Positions 16,704 to 26,159 of a stretch of 64,000 bases of DNA are shown piece after piece; the first letter of the stretch is position 1; each line of letters opens with the position of its first letter. The position numbers were made by a program, and so were the translations under genes. The notes beneath the pieces were generated by a model. It saw only the letters and a program-made list of their open reading frames with translations. It had not been told where the DNA came from and did no database searches. The stretch is from positions 19,180 through 83,179 of the forward strand of contig NZ_CAKRCF010000007.1 of assembly GCF_934307085.1 (NCBI RefSeq), written 5' to 3'. The stretch is from an uncultured Anaerobutyricum sp. (GTDB taxonomy: Bacteria; Bacillota; Clostridia; Lachnospirales; Lachnospiraceae).

Positions 16704-18590
16704 ATGAATAATTTAGCATTAAGTGATGAAATATTGCTAAAAATAGAGAAGCCAGTACGCTATATTGGGAATGAAGTAAACATGGTAAGGAAGGACCCAG
16801 AAGGGAAAATAAGGTTTGCGATGTGCTTCCCAGATGTGTATGAAATCGGCATGTCCCATCTTGGGATGAAGATTATTTACGACCAAATGAACCGCAGGGA
16901 TGATGTATACTGTGAGCGTGTATTTTCACCGTGGGTTGACCTCGATAAAGTCATGCGTGAGGAAAATATACCTCTTTTTGCCCTAGAAAGTCAAGACCCT
17001 GTATTTATGTTTGATTTTCTGGCGATTACGATTCAGTATGAGATGTGCTACACTAACATTTTGCAGATACTTGATTTAAGTCAGATTGGTATTTATGCGA
17101 AAGACAGAAGAGAAGATGCTCCATTTGTCATTGGCGGTGGCCCTTGTACTTACAATCCAGAACCTCTGGCAGATTTCTTTGATATGTTTTATATCGGGGA
17201 AAGCGAGACGGTATATTATGACCTGATGGATTTATATAAAGAGCATAAAAAGAATGGTGGCACTCGTAAAGAATTTTTAAGAAAAGCTTCCCACATTCCG
17301 GGCATTTATGTGCCATCTCTTTATGAGACAACTTATAACGAAGATGGAACAATTGCTTCTTTTGAGCCGCTTTATGAAGATGTTCCAAGAACTATTTTAA
17401 AACAGGTGCAGATGGACCTTACGAATACATTTTATCCGGAAAAGCAGATTGTTCCATATATCAAAGTAACTCAGGACCGCTGTGTTCTTGAAATCCAGCG
17501 TGGATGTACAAGAGGCTGTCGTTTCTGTCAGGCGGGAATGATTTATCGTCCATTAAGAGAGCGCGCTCTTCCAATGTTGGAAGAACTTGCTGCTAAGGGA
17601 ATTAAAGGAACTGGAAATGACGAGATTTCTTTAAGCTCTTTAAGTTCCAGTGATTACAGCCATTTACCGGAACTTTGCAATTATCTGATTGATAACTACC
17701 GTTCTAAGAATATTAATATTGCATTACCTTCTCTTCGAATTGATGCTTTTTCTTTAGATGTTATGAGTAAGGTGCAGGATGTACGAAAGAGCAGCCTTAC
17801 TTTTGCACCAGAAGCTGGTACACAGAGAATGCGTGATGTAATTAATAAGGGACTTACCGAAGAAGTGATTCTTCATGGTGCGATGGAGGCGTTTAAAGGT
17901 GGCTGGAGTAAGGTAAAGCTTTACTTTATGATGGGACTTCCTACAGAGACAGAGGAAGATATTAAGGGCATTGCTCATCTTGCAGAGAAAATCGCGATGA
18001 ATTATTACAGCATGGATGCCGAGTACCGTCATGGACGTATTTCCGTAGGTGCAAGTGCCTCTTTCTTCGTTCCAAAGCCATTTACCCCATTCCAGTGGGC
18101 TTCTATGTGTGAGGAGGATGAATACAAAACAAAGGCACATATCGTAAATGATGAATTTAAGATTCAGCACAATCACCGCAGCCTTTCTTTCAAATGGCAT
18201 GATGCCAAAACGACCGTATTAGAGGGTATCCTTGCCCGTGGTGACCGCCGTATCGGCAAGGTTATTTACGATGTTTATAAAAAAGGCTGTATTTATGATG
18301 CCTGGACAGAATTTTTCAACTATGAAGCATGGATGGAAACGATGGAAGAGAATGGACTTGACTATCATTTCTACACAACAAGAAAAAGAGAACTTGACGA
18401 AATCTTCCCATGGGATTTCATTGATATTGGTGTAACAAAAGAATTTTTAAAACGTGAATGGAATAACGCAATGGCAGAAAAGGTAACCCCAAACTGCCGT
18501 CAGAAATGTTCCGGCTGCGGAGCTGCAAAATTTGGAGGAGGTGTCTGCTATGAAAGTAAGAGTAAAATGGACGAAAACAGGTGTTCTTAA
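16704..18590 (+). CDS. TIGR03960-family B12-binding-type radical SAM protein
   Basis: A 628-residue radical SAM protein with an N-terminal region resembling B12-binding radical SAM enzymes and a central cluster motif QRGCTRGCRFCQAG (CxxxCxxC) near residue 270. The C-terminus ends with a cysteine-rich segment (CRQKCSGCGAAKFGGGVC). Members of this family occur in Clostridia always beside a TIGR03936/DUF2344 protein and RNase E/G, exactly as here; a role in rRNA or tRNA modification is suspected but not proven. GAAAGG precedes ATG 16704. The 3' end overlaps the next gene by 41 bases. Confidence 0.9.
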   Translation: MNNLALSDEILLKIEKPVRYIGNEVNMVRKDPEGKIRFAMCFPDVYEIGMSHLGMKIIYDQMNRRDDVYCERVFSPWVDLDKVMREENIPLFALESQDPVFMFDFLAITIQYEMCYTNILQILDLSQIGIYAKDRREDAPFVIGGGPCTYNPEPLADFFDMFYIGESETVYYDLMDLYKEHKKNGGTRKEFLRKASHIPGIYVPSLYETTYNEDGTIASFEPLYEDVPRTILKQVQMDLTNTFYPEKQIVPYIKVTQDRCVLEIQRGCTRGCRFCQAGMIYRPLRERALPMLEELAAKGIKGTGNDEISLSSLSSSDYSHLPELCNYLIDNYRSKNINIALPSLRIDAFSLDVMSKVQDVRKSSLTFAPEAGTQRMRDVINKGLTEEVILHGAMEAFKGGWSKVKLYFMMGLPTETEEDIKGIAHLAEKIAMNYYSMDAEYRHGRISVGASASFFVPKPFTPFQWASMCEEDEYKTKAHIVNDEFKIQHNHRSLSFKWHDAKTTVLEGILARGDRRIGKVIYDVYKKGCIYDAWTEFFNYEAWMETMEENGLDYHFYTTRKRELDEIFPWDFIDIGVTKEFLKREWNNAMAEKVTPNCRQKCSGCGAAKFGGGVCYESKSKMDENRCS

Positions 18591-19302
18591 ATTTATAGGT
18601 CATCTCGATGTACAAAGATATTTTCAAAAAGCGTTAATGCGTGCAGAACTGCCCGTTTCTTTTTCTAAAGGTATGAGCCCTCACCAAATTATGAGTTTTG
18701 CTGCACCTTTAGGACTTGGAATGACTAGCGAGGGCGAATATGCCGACATTTCTTTTGACTGGACTTATAGTAGCGAAGAGATGCTTTCCCGTATTAATGC
18801 AGTAATGAACGAAGGCATTTCTGTCCTTGAATTTAAAGAAATTGATGAAAAAGAGAAAAACTGTATGGCAGTAACTGCTGCAGCAGATTATCTCGTAACT
18901 TTTCGTGAGGGATATTATTACAAAGATGCGTTCCTAAAACGCACACAGCCTTTTTCTATGCAGGAAAAGATTGCAATTGTAAAGAAAACAAAACGTTCTG
19001 AAAAAGAAGTAGATATCGCTCCGATGATTCTTGATATTCGTGAATATGAGTCAGAACCGCTTCTGCCAGGGCTTCCATTAAAACAGGAAGGCATTTTTAT
19101 GAAACTTGTTACCGGCAGTGCAGAGAACTTAAAGCCACAGCTTGTAATGGAAGCTTTTTGTAAATATCTTGGCTATGATTATGACCCGATGGGATTCCAG
19201 TATCACCGTCTGGAAACCTATTTGAAAAAAGATGGAGAACTTCAGCCTTTAGGTTCTGTTGGCCGGGATATTCCAGAAGAAAAGCATCCGGAAGAAAATT
19301 AG
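18550..19302 (+). CDS. TIGR03936 / DUF2344 radical-SAM-associated protein
   Basis: A 250-residue protein beginning MKVRVKWTKTGVLKFIGHLDVQR, the typical start of DUF2344 proteins. In some bacteria this domain is fused to the C-terminus of the TIGR03960 radical SAM protein; here the two are separate but overlap by 41 bases, so they are translationally coupled partners. I choose ATG 18550 because GGAGGAGGTG precedes it; the longer frame from 18532 would place the start within that site. A 14-bp perfect hairpin (19305-19342) without a strong T-tract follows. Confidence 0.9.
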   Translation: MKVRVKWTKTGVLKFIGHLDVQRYFQKALMRAELPVSFSKGMSPHQIMSFAAPLGLGMTSEGEYADISFDWTYSSEEMLSRINAVMNEGISVLEFKEIDEKEKNCMAVTAAADYLVTFREGYYYKDAFLKRTQPFSMQEKIAIVKKTKRSEKEVDIAPMILDIREYESEPLLPGLPLKQEGIFMKLVTGSAENLKPQLVMEAFCKYLGYDYDPMGFQYHRLETYLKKDGELQPLGSVGRDIPEEKHPEEN

Positions 19303-19304
19303 AA

Positions 19305-19342
19305 AATATCATGCAAATTCACTATATGATTTGCATGATATT
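19305..19342 (+). terminator. Hairpin after the DUF2344 gene
   Basis: AATATCATGCAAAT and its exact complement, 10-base loop. No T-run follows, so termination may be weak. Confidence 0.5.
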
Positions 19343-19450
19343 ATGTAATAACATATATTACAAGTTTATAAGATATATTATTTAACGCTTGTATTTATTT
19401 AGATTTGTTAATAATAAATCTATAAATATTACATAAATGTTAAAAAGGGG

Positions 19451-19479
19451 TTAACAAACTGTGATAAATATGTTATAAT
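19451..19479 (+). promoter_or_regulatory. Promoter of the 3D-domain protein gene
   Basis: TTAACA (19451-19456), 17-base spacer, TATAAT (19474-19479), 42 bases before the start codon. Confidence 0.6.
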
Positions 19480-19521
19480 ACATTTCGTAATAGAAATTGA
19501 AAGACGAAAAGGAGGTCTATT

Positions 19522-20178
19522 ATGAAGTGTAAACAGTATAATATCATCGCAGCATTCGTTTTTATATTAAGCTTTCTCTGCCTTTTCCCACAGAAAGTTT
19601 CTGCACAACAGACAAATTCAAATAATACCCAGGTCAGCGTTCAATCACAGGCATCTATTCGATTAAATAAAGCTGGTTCCGTTGTAGAACGAGGCCAGAA
19701 AGTGAAATTAAAAGCCAAAATTTCCAATAGCCGTTCTAAAAAGGTTATATGGAAGTCAAGTAAAAGAAGCATTGCGACTGTAAACAGTAAAGGACAGGTT
19801 GTTGCCAAAAGAAAAGGTACCGCAGTTATTACTGCTAAGATTTCTGGAACCAATGTATATGCACAAAGCGTTGTTACAGTAAAGAATTACATAACTATGC
19901 GTGTAAGAACAACAGGATATTGCAATTGCAGACGCTGTGCCGGAAAGTGGGCCGGATGTATGACAGCAAGTGGAACAAGACCAAAAGAAAAACGTACAAT
20001 TGCTGTGGATAAGCGTTTAATCCCATTAGGAACAAAAGTTAAGATTGGTAATATAATCTATAGAGCAGAAGATACCGGAAGTGCAATCAAAGGAAAAAGG
20101 ATCGACGTTTACTATGCAAGTCATAGAAAGGCAACTGCACACGGTGTAAGATATCAGAATATTAAAGTTTACATTTAA
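19522..20178 (+). CDS. Secreted Ig-like (BIG2) plus 3D-domain cell-wall protein
   Basis: A 218-residue exported protein with a signal peptide (residues 1-28, cleaved near VSAQQ). A bacterial Ig-like group 2 domain covers about 45-125 (SKRSIATVNSKGQVVAKRKGTAVITAK). The C-terminal 3D domain (about 128-218) carries the three conserved aspartates in TIAVDKRLIPLGTKV, RAEDTGSAIKG and RIDVYYAS. 3D domains occur in lytic-transglycosylase-like, resuscitation-type enzymes such as YocH and act on peptidoglycan. The paired cysteines CNCRRC near residue 134 are usual. AGGAGG precedes ATG 19522 and a good terminator follows, so it is a single-gene unit within the housekeeping block. Confidence 0.88.
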   Translation: MKCKQYNIIAAFVFILSFLCLFPQKVSAQQTNSNNTQVSVQSQASIRLNKAGSVVERGQKVKLKAKISNSRSKKVIWKSSKRSIATVNSKGQVVAKRKGTAVITAKISGTNVYAQSVVTVKNYITMRVRTTGYCNCRRCAGKWAGCMTASGTRPKEKRTIAVDKRLIPLGTKVKIGNIIYRAEDTGSAIKGKRIDVYYASHRKATAHGVRYQNIKVYI

Positions 20179-20204
20179 GCTTTATTGGATATATTTATAT
20201 GATG

Positions 20205-20244
20205 GAAGGTCGGTGAACTATAACACCGACCTTTCTTTATTTTA
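20205..20244 (+). terminator. Rho-independent terminator after the 3D-domain gene
   Basis: AAGGTCGGTG (20206-20215) pairs with CACCGACCTT (20224-20233), followed by TCTTTATTTT. Confidence 0.85.
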
Positions 20245-20332
20245 ATCACAAATTTTTCCAGTTATATATTTTCTAACTACCTACCCCCTAAAGCCGGCGA
20301 GCTTGCACTCATGATAAACGAAAGGAGTTTTT

Positions 20333-21544
20333 ATGAAAATAAAGCAAAATAAATTAATAATTACCAAAAAAGAGGATACCATCTGTTATGGATACTTTAA
20401 AGATGGCGTTCCTGTCGAACTTTACTGTGAACCTAAGGAACAACAAAGTATACTTGGTAATATTTATGCTGCCCGTGTAGAACGTGTTGCAGAAGGGATC
20501 CATGGAGCTTTTTTAGAAATAGGAGAAAACCAAAAATGTTATTATTCTTTATCTAATAGAGAACAACCTATAAAATTATCTCCCGGTCATGAAGATAAAC
20601 TCTACGGAGGAGATATTATTTTGGTGCAGATTACAAAAGATGCTGTTAAAACAAAACTCCCTGTATGTACAGGAAATATCAGTTTAAATGGCAAATATTT
20701 TGTATTTACACTTACAGATAAGAGAACCGGTATTTCCAAAAAAATTAAAGACCGTTCTGAGCGAGAACGTTTGGAAATTATTACAAAAGGATACTACTGT
20801 GAACATTATGGTATTGTAGTGCGTACCAATGCATCTGGAATTCCAGATGAAGTATTGTTCAAAGAATTAAACTTATTAAAATTACGATATCAGGAATTAA
20901 TGCGAAAAGCTCATGTCGCTTCTGGTAAAACGCTTTTATACAAGGAACCCCCATACTATATTACTCTTGGGAAAGAACTTCCTTTTAAAGCAATTGATGA
21001 GATTCTTACAGATGATTCGGATATTTTTAAAGAACTTCAAGAATATTATAAACATACCGTTACTTTTGATAAAATGCCGATTACTTTATATGAAGATTCT
21101 TGTTCACTATATAATTTATATCGCTTTTCACACTATTACGAAGAGGCATCTGGCAAATATGTCTGGCTCAAATCTGGAGCAAGCCTTGTCATAGAATATA
21201 CAGAAGCAATGACAGTAATTGATGTCAATACTGGCAGCGTTTTAAAGAAAAAACAACAGGAAGATACTCTTTTTTATCAAATTAATCGTGAAGCTGCAAA
21301 AGAAATTGCACGTCAGCTTCGTTTAAGAAATATTTCAGGTATTATCATGATTGATTTTATCAATATGAAAGATGAAACACAAAAAGAAAAGCTTCTGACT
21401 TTGTTAGACAATGCCTGTAAAAAAGACCGCGTACACTGCAATGTCATCGACATGACTTCATTGAATCTGGTAGAGATGACTCGAAGTAAAGTTCGAAAAC
21501 CTCTCTACGAACAGATTATTTCCTGTAAAAAAAGAGTACTGTAA
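20333..21544 (+). CDS. Ribonuclease E/G family protein (short form)
   Basis: A 403-residue endoribonuclease-like protein. The S1-type RNA-binding domain is at the N-terminus (ILGNIYAARVERVAEGIHGAFLEIG). The RNase H-like catalytic core has the metal-binding aspartates in TVIDVNTG and IMIDFINM. It ends shortly after VEMTRSKVRKPL and lacks the CPxCxG zinc-link motif that tetramerises E. coli RNase E, so it is a shortened clostridial variant that may use another oligomeric state. It precedes rplU, the usual order in this class, and probably takes part in rRNA or mRNA processing. AAAGGAG precedes the start. Confidence 0.9.
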   Translation: MKIKQNKLIITKKEDTICYGYFKDGVPVELYCEPKEQQSILGNIYAARVERVAEGIHGAFLEIGENQKCYYSLSNREQPIKLSPGHEDKLYGGDIILVQITKDAVKTKLPVCTGNISLNGKYFVFTLTDKRTGISKKIKDRSERERLEIITKGYYCEHYGIVVRTNASGIPDEVLFKELNLLKLRYQELMRKAHVASGKTLLYKEPPYYITLGKELPFKAIDEILTDDSDIFKELQEYYKHTVTFDKMPITLYEDSCSLYNLYRFSHYYEEASGKYVWLKSGASLVIEYTEAMTVIDVNTGSVLKKKQQEDTLFYQINREAAKEIARQLRLRNISGIIMIDFINMKDETQKEKLLTLLDNACKKDRVHCNVIDMTSLNLVEMTRSKVRKPLYEQIISCKKRVL

Positions 21545-21689
21545 AACAGCTTTGACTATCGTTTTAATCTGAAATTATCAATATTTTATTAAAATTCTCA
21601 TATGTTTGAACGGTTACGATCAAATATAACATACGGCATAACCTGCGAACAAAAAAGAATAATAAAAAAATATTTTTTTAGAAAAGTGC

Positions 21690-21721
21690 TTGACATTCTC
21701 AGGAACAACTGTTATTATAAT
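21690..21721 (+). promoter_or_regulatory. Promoter of the rplU-prp-rpmA operon
   Basis: TTGACA at 21690-21695, then TATTAT at 21713-21718 (17-base spacer) overlapping a second TATAAT at 21716-21721. Confidence 0.7.
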
Positions 21722-21790
21722 AGCCGTATGCCGCACAGTTCGGTATAAGTTTCATAACAGAACACCAAAACTGGCGAGTAATTATTAGGA
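21722..21790 (+). ncRNA. Probable ribosomal protein L21 leader
   Basis: The transcript leader before rplU contains CCGCACAGTTCGGTATAAG and, nearer the gene, CAAAACTGGCGAGTAATTA before the AGGAGG site. Such short structured leaders before rplU in Firmicutes are described as L21 autoregulatory leaders. I judge by position and general shape only; a covariance-model match was not possible. Confidence 0.4.
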
Positions 21791-21798
21791 GGTGCCAT

Positions 21799-22107
21799 AT
21801 GTACGCTATTATTGCAACAGGTGGTAAACAGTATAAAGTAAGCGAAGGCGACGTAATCAAAGTTGAGAAGCTTGGCGTTGAAGCTGGATCTGCTTATACA
21901 TTTGACCAGGTTTTAGTAGTAGGCGGAGAAGAGACTAAGGTGGGAGATCCTGTTGTTGCTGGTGCAACAGTAGAAGCTTCTGTAGTTGAAGACGGTAAAG
22001 ACAAAAAGGTTATCGTTTACAAGTACAAGAGAAAAACAGGCTACCACAAAAAACAGGGTCACAGACAGCCTTATACTAAAGTTAAGATTGAAAAAATTAA
22101 TGCTTAA
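21799..22107 (+). CDS. rplU: 50S ribosomal protein L21
   Basis: A complete 102-residue L21 beginning [20 protein letters not shown] and containing the conserved C-terminal [21 protein letters not shown] stretch that contacts 23S rRNA. It is first in the rplU-prp-rpmA operon conserved in Firmicutes. AGGAGG lies 7 bases before ATG 21799. Confidence 0.98.
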   Translation: MYAIIATGGKQYKVSEGDVIKVEKLGVEAGSAYTFDQVLVVGGEETKVGDPVVAGATVEASVVEDGKDKKVIVYKYKRKTGYHKKQGHRQPYTKVKIEKINA

Positions 22108-22165
22108 TTAAGGTTAAGTGAGCAGAACAGACGAGACAGTTTGTTAAACAAAAACTGGTAGAGAT

Positions 22166-22492
22166 ATGATTCAGATTACTATCTACAAAAAACCTGATAA
22201 TCAATATAAAGGATTTCAGGTAATTGGTCATGCTGACAGTGTGGAAGAGGGTGCAGATTTAGTTTGCTGTTCCGTATCTGTCCTTACAATTAATCTCGTA
22301 AATAGTTTAGATACTTTTACTGATGATGAATTTGATGTGACAGAGCAGGAAGAACTTGGACTTGTCCAGGTTACATTTAAGAATCCTCTCAGTGACAAAG
22401 CATTGTTATTGATGAACTCCTTTGATCTTGGAGTACATTCCATTGAAGAACAGTATGATATCTGGTTAAAGGTTATAACAAGGGAGGTGTAA
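22166..22492 (+). CDS. prp: Ribosomal-processing cysteine protease Prp
   Basis: A 108-residue cysteine protease that removes the N-terminal leader of L27. The catalytic dyad is visible in [18 protein letters not shown] (histidine in GHA, cysteine 12 residues later). It lies between rplU and rpmA, the invariant place of prp in organisms whose L27 has a cleavable leader, which is the case here. Its ribosome binding site is weak (GGTAGAG). It begins 58 bases after rplU. Confidence 0.95.
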   Translation: MIQITIYKKPDNQYKGFQVIGHADSVEEGADLVCCSVSVLTINLVNSLDTFTDDEFDVTEQEELGLVQVTFKNPLSDKALLLMNSFDLGVHSIEEQYDIWLKVITREV

Positions 22493-22497
22493 CGACT

Positions 22498-22779
22498 ATG
22501 ATGAAAATGAACCTTCAATTCTTCGCACATAAGAAAGGTGTTGGTTCCACAAAGAACGGACGTGATTCTGAGTCCAAGAGACTTGGTGCGAAAAGAGCAG
22601 ACGGACAATTTGTAAAAGCTGGTAACATTCTTTACAGACAGCGTGGTACAAAGATTCATCCAGGCGTTAATGTAGGACGCGGTGGAGATGATACATTATT
22701 TGCATTAGTAGATGGTGTAGTACGTTTCGAAAGAAAAGGCAGAGATAAAAAACAGTGCTCTGTACATCCAGTGGCATAG
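22498..22779 (+). CDS. rpmA: 50S ribosomal protein L27 with Prp-cleaved leader
   Basis: A 93-residue L27. The mature part begins at [21 protein letters not shown]; the preceding MMKMNLQFF is the short leader cut by Prp after the double phenylalanine, needed to expose the N-terminus that reaches the peptidyl-transferase centre. GGGAGGTG at 22482-22489 supports ATG 22498, five bases after the prp stop. A strong terminator follows, ending the operon. Confidence 0.98.
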   Translation: MMKMNLQFFAHKKGVGSTKNGRDSESKRLGAKRADGQFVKAGNILYRQRGTKIHPGVNVGRGGDDTLFALVDGVVRFERKGRDKKQCSVHPVA

Positions 22780-22795
22780 TTAAATCTTGTTTATC

Positions 22796-22836
22796 AGCGG
22801 CTTCAAAGCGTTTTGATTTGAAGCCGCTTTTCTTCT
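22796..22836 (+). terminator. Rho-independent terminator after rpmA
   Basis: AGCGGCTTCAAA pairs with TTTGAAGCCGCT across a 9-base loop, followed by TTTCTTCT. The remaining 22837-23065 is AT-rich leader DNA before obg. Confidence 0.9.
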
Positions 22837-23065
22837 ATACTCTTAAATTATCCGTAATTATTCATATTTATTATTTAAAATAGACCTATATATCCTGATG
22901 ATAGATATTAGTAGTACACAAATTCTATGGTTTTGAATAATTACAAATATTTCACATTAAAATTCAGTTAGCAGAACCGTATGAACTTTTGTTGGTTCTG
23001 ACAGTTACTTCAAAAATAGAACAATACAAATTTATATAGATTATTATAGAAAGGATGTGTATGTA

Positions 23066-24355
23066 ATGTTTGCAGATCGCGCACGCATCTTTATCCGTTC
23101 TGGTAAAGGCGGAGATGGACATGTCAGTTTCCGGAGAGAACTTTATGTACCAGATGGAGGTCCAGATGGCGGAGACGGTGGAAAAGGTGGAGACTTGATA
23201 TTTGTAGTTGATCCTGGATTAAATACATTAGTTGACTATCGACATAAAAGAAAATATTGTGCTGGTGACGGAAAAGAGGGCTCTAAAAAGAGATGTACCG
23301 GAGCAAGTGGAGAAGATATGATTTTAAAAGTACCTGCTGGAACAGTTGTAAAAGACGCAGAGACTGGAAAGGTCATACTTGATATGGCAAACCGTACAGA
23401 ACCTGTTGTTTTATTAAAAGGTGGCCGCGGCGGAAAAGGCAATCAGCACTACGCTACAGCAACAATGCAAGCTCCAAAGTATGCACAGCCAGGACAAAGA
23501 GCAAAAGAACTCTGGGTTGACTTAGAGCTTAAAGTAATTGCCGACGTTGGATTGATTGGATTCCCAAATGTTGGAAAATCCACACTGCTTTCTCGTGTGA
23601 CAAACGCAAGACCAAAGATTGCCAATTATCACTTTACTACACTTAACCCAAATCTTGGTGTAGTTGACTTAGCAGAAGGCAACGGTTTCGTTATCGCAGA
23701 TATCCCTGGTATTATTGAGGGGGCCTCTGAGGGTGTTGGTCTTGGATACCAGTTCTTACGACACATTGAGCGTACAAAAGTAATGATTCATCTTGTAGAC
23801 GCAGCTTCTGTTGAAGGAAGAGATCCAATTGAGGATATCAAAGCCATTAACAAAGAATTAGAAGCATATAATCCTGAGCTTGCAAAGCGTCCACAGGTAA
23901 TTGCAGCTAATAAGATGGATGCCATGCCAGAGGAGGACAGAGAAGTTATCATCGAAATGTTAGAAGAGGCATTTGCTGATAAAGATATGAAAATTTTCCC
24001 TATTTCCGCAGTAAGTGGACAGGGTGTTAAAGAACTTTTATGGTATGTCAATGACCTGTTAAAAGAATTACCAGAAGAACCTATCGAGTTTGACCAGGAA
24101 TTCTTCTTTGAACTTCAGGAAGATGATGAAGAGGAATCTATCGTTGTTAAAATGGAAGAACCAGGTGTATACAGTGTAGAAGGTCCTAAGGTAGAACGTA
24201 TGCTTGGATACACAAACCTAGAATCCGAGAAGGGATTTGAATTCTTCCAGAAATTTATGAAAGAAAATGGCGTTTTAACACGCTTAGAGGAACTTGGAAT
24301 CGAAGAGGGAGATACTGTAAAGTTATACAACCTCGCATTTGATTATTATCAATAG
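23066..24355 (+). CDS. obg: Obg GTPase (ribosome assembly, CgtA)
   Basis: A 429-residue GTPase with the three Obg parts: the glycine-rich N-terminal domain (RSGKGGDGHVSFRRE, PDGGDGGKGGDL; residues 1-158), the G domain (GFPNVGKST P-loop, DIPGIIEGA, NKMD; about 159-330), and the C-terminal OCT domain ending FDYYQ. It acts in 50S maturation and stress control. I choose ATG 23066 (MFADRARIF), preceded by AAAGG; an upstream GTG at 23057 abuts that site. Confidence 0.97.
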   Translation: MFADRARIFIRSGKGGDGHVSFRRELYVPDGGPDGGDGGKGGDLIFVVDPGLNTLVDYRHKRKYCAGDGKEGSKKRCTGASGEDMILKVPAGTVVKDAETGKVILDMANRTEPVVLLKGGRGGKGNQHYATATMQAPKYAQPGQRAKELWVDLELKVIADVGLIGFPNVGKSTLLSRVTNARPKIANYHFTTLNPNLGVVDLAEGNGFVIADIPGIIEGASEGVGLGYQFLRHIERTKVMIHLVDAASVEGRDPIEDIKAINKELEAYNPELAKRPQVIAANKMDAMPEEDREVIIEMLEEAFADKDMKIFPISAVSGQGVKELLWYVNDLLKELPEEPIEFDQEFFFELQEDDEEESIVVKMEEPGVYSVEGPKVERMLGYTNLESEKGFEFFQKFMKENGVLTRLEELGIEEGDTVKLYNLAFDYYQ

Positions 24356-24483
24356 ACCAAATTTATACAAAAAGTATTCTATGACAATCCTATAAGTAAA
24401 TATAAAGTATATTTTGGAACAAATATCGTATTTATAGTATAACATTTATTAAGTTATTACATTTAGTTTAGAAAGGAATTATT

Positions 24484-24771
24484 ATGACAAGCAAACAGAG
24501 AGCATATTTAAAAAGTCTTGCAATGACAATGGATCCTATTTTCCAGATTGGAAAGGCATCTCTTACTCCAGAAGTAATAGAAGGAATCCGTGAAGCAATT
24601 GATAAAAGAGAATTAATCAAAGTATCTGTATTAAAAAACTGTTTTGATGACCCAAGAGAAATCGCAGAAGTTCTTGCAGAAAGAACCCGTTCTCAGGTAG
24701 TTCAGGTTATCGGAAAGAAAATTGTTTTATATAAACCGGCAAAGGAAAACAGTAAAATCGTATTGCCATAA
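24484..24771 (+). CDS. yhbY: YhbY-type RNA-binding protein (CRS1-YhbY domain)
   Basis: A 95-residue protein with the CRS1-YhbY fold: LTSKQRAYLKSLA-like start, FQIGKASLTPEVI with the GxxG-type loop, and the C-terminal QVIGKKIVLYK. Members bind pre-50S particles and rRNA. It follows obg and precedes nadD, the conserved order. GAAAGGA precedes the start. Confidence 0.95.
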   Translation: MTSKQRAYLKSLAMTMDPIFQIGKASLTPEVIEGIREAIDKRELIKVSVLKNCFDDPREIAEVLAERTRSQVVQVIGKKIVLYKPAKENSKIVLP

Positions 24772-24789
24772 ATATATAGGTAAAAAGTC

Positions 24790-25434
24790 ATGGCAGAGCA
24801 TAAAAAAGTAGGTATTATGGGAGGAACCTTTAATCCCATTCATTTTGGACATTTATTGCTGGCAGAAACCGCATTTTATCAATTTCATCTTGACGAAATT
24901 CTCATCATGCCAACAAAGAATCCTTACTATAAAAAGATTTCTAATTCTGTCACAGAAGAGGACAGAGTAGCAATGGTAGAGCTTGCAATAGAAGATAACC
25001 AGCATTTCAGGCTTTCTAAAGAAGAACTTAACAGGGAAGGAACAACATATACTGTAGAAACTCTTTCGCATTTAACGGAAAAACATCCTGATTATGAATA
25101 TTATTTCATTATGGGTGCAGATTCTCTTTACCATATTGAATCTTGGAAGGATACTGAAAAAATTCTGAAAATGGCAACAATTGTTGTTGCTGGCAGAGCT
25201 GGTACTGGTACATCTTTAAGTAGTCAGATTGAATATATTGAAAATAAATATGATGCAACAATTTATCGTTTAAATTCTCCAGTATTAGAAATATCCTCAA
25301 ACGATATTCGCCGACGTGTGCGGGATAAAGAGAGCATTCGATATCTCCTGCCTTCAAAAGTAGTTGATTATATTTTTGAGCATAATCTCTATCAACCTAA
25401 TATGTCAGAGGAAATAAAAAAGGAGAATAACTAG
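24790..25434 (+). CDS. nadD: Nicotinate-mononucleotide adenylyltransferase
   Basis: A 214-residue nucleotidyltransferase that makes deamido-NAD from nicotinate mononucleotide and ATP. Motifs: GGTFNPIHFGHLLLAE (the GxFxPxHxGH signature), MPTKNPYYK, GADSLYHIESWK, and the C-terminal ISSNDIRRRV. The start lies 18 bases after yhbY and YqeK follows after two bases, so these form one operon. Confidence 0.97.
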   Translation: MAEHKKVGIMGGTFNPIHFGHLLLAETAFYQFHLDEILIMPTKNPYYKKISNSVTEEDRVAMVELAIEDNQHFRLSKEELNREGTTYTVETLSHLTEKHPDYEYYFIMGADSLYHIESWKDTEKILKMATIVVAGRAGTGTSLSSQIEYIENKYDATIYRLNSPVLEISSNDIRRRVRDKESIRYLLPSKVVDYIFEHNLYQPNMSEEIKKENN

Positions 25435-25436
25435 CT

Positions 25437-26006
25437 ATGATGTCAATACAGAAAATAAAAGAAGATTTAAAGAAAAAATTATCTTCAAAAAGATACGAAC
25501 ACACAATGGGTGTAGAATACACGAGTGCCTGCCTCGCCATGCGTTATGGTGCAGATATGGAAAAAGCCAGAATGGCTGGCCTGCTTCACGACTGTGCCAA
25601 ATATCTTTCTTCTGAAGATAAACTTTCTACATGTGAACGATATGGGATTCCTGTTTCTGATTATGAACGAAAGAATCCTGAACTTCTTCACGCGAAACTT
25701 GGTGCTTGTTTTGCAAATGAGTTATACGGGGTAACCGATCCAGAAGTTCTTTCTGCTATTATATGGCATACGACAGGCTGCCCAGAGATGTCCTTGCTTG
25801 ATAAGATTGTATTTGTCGCAGATTACATGGAAGCAAACCGTAATCAAGCAGAGGATCTTCCAGAAGTACGAGAGCTTGCATTTAAAGATTTAGATACTTG
25901 TCTGCTTCTTATTTTAGAAGACACCATCGCATATCTTGCAAGAAAAAAAAGTGTGACAGATCCTATGACTCAGAAAACATTTGATTATTATAAGGCAAAT
26001 AAATAA
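25437..26006 (+). CDS. yqeK: YqeK HD-domain hydrolase (diadenosine tetraphosphatase)
   Basis: A 189-residue HD-superfamily metal hydrolase with GLLHDCAKYL (HD pair), a histidine in the LLHAKLGA region, IWHTTG and VFVADYMEANR. YqeK proteins symmetrically cleave Ap4A into ADP. The gene always follows nadD in Firmicutes. AAGGAG lies 11 bases before ATG 25437. Confidence 0.93.
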   Translation: MMSIQKIKEDLKKKLSSKRYEHTMGVEYTSACLAMRYGADMEKARMAGLLHDCAKYLSSEDKLSTCERYGIPVSDYERKNPELLHAKLGACFANELYGVTDPEVLSAIIWHTTGCPEMSLLDKIVFVADYMEANRNQAEDLPEVRELAFKDLDTCLLLILEDTIAYLARKKSVTDPMTQKTFDYYKANK

Positions 26007-26159
26007 TTGCGAACTATTCAACATAACAATAGAAATATTTTTTTATTTTACTAAAGTATGTTTGAAACACACTCTAGTAACAGGTGGGATAAAAAATTGA
26101 TATCCCCTTTTGACAAGATTATTATAATAAACAAATTATAATATATGAAAGGATTTATT

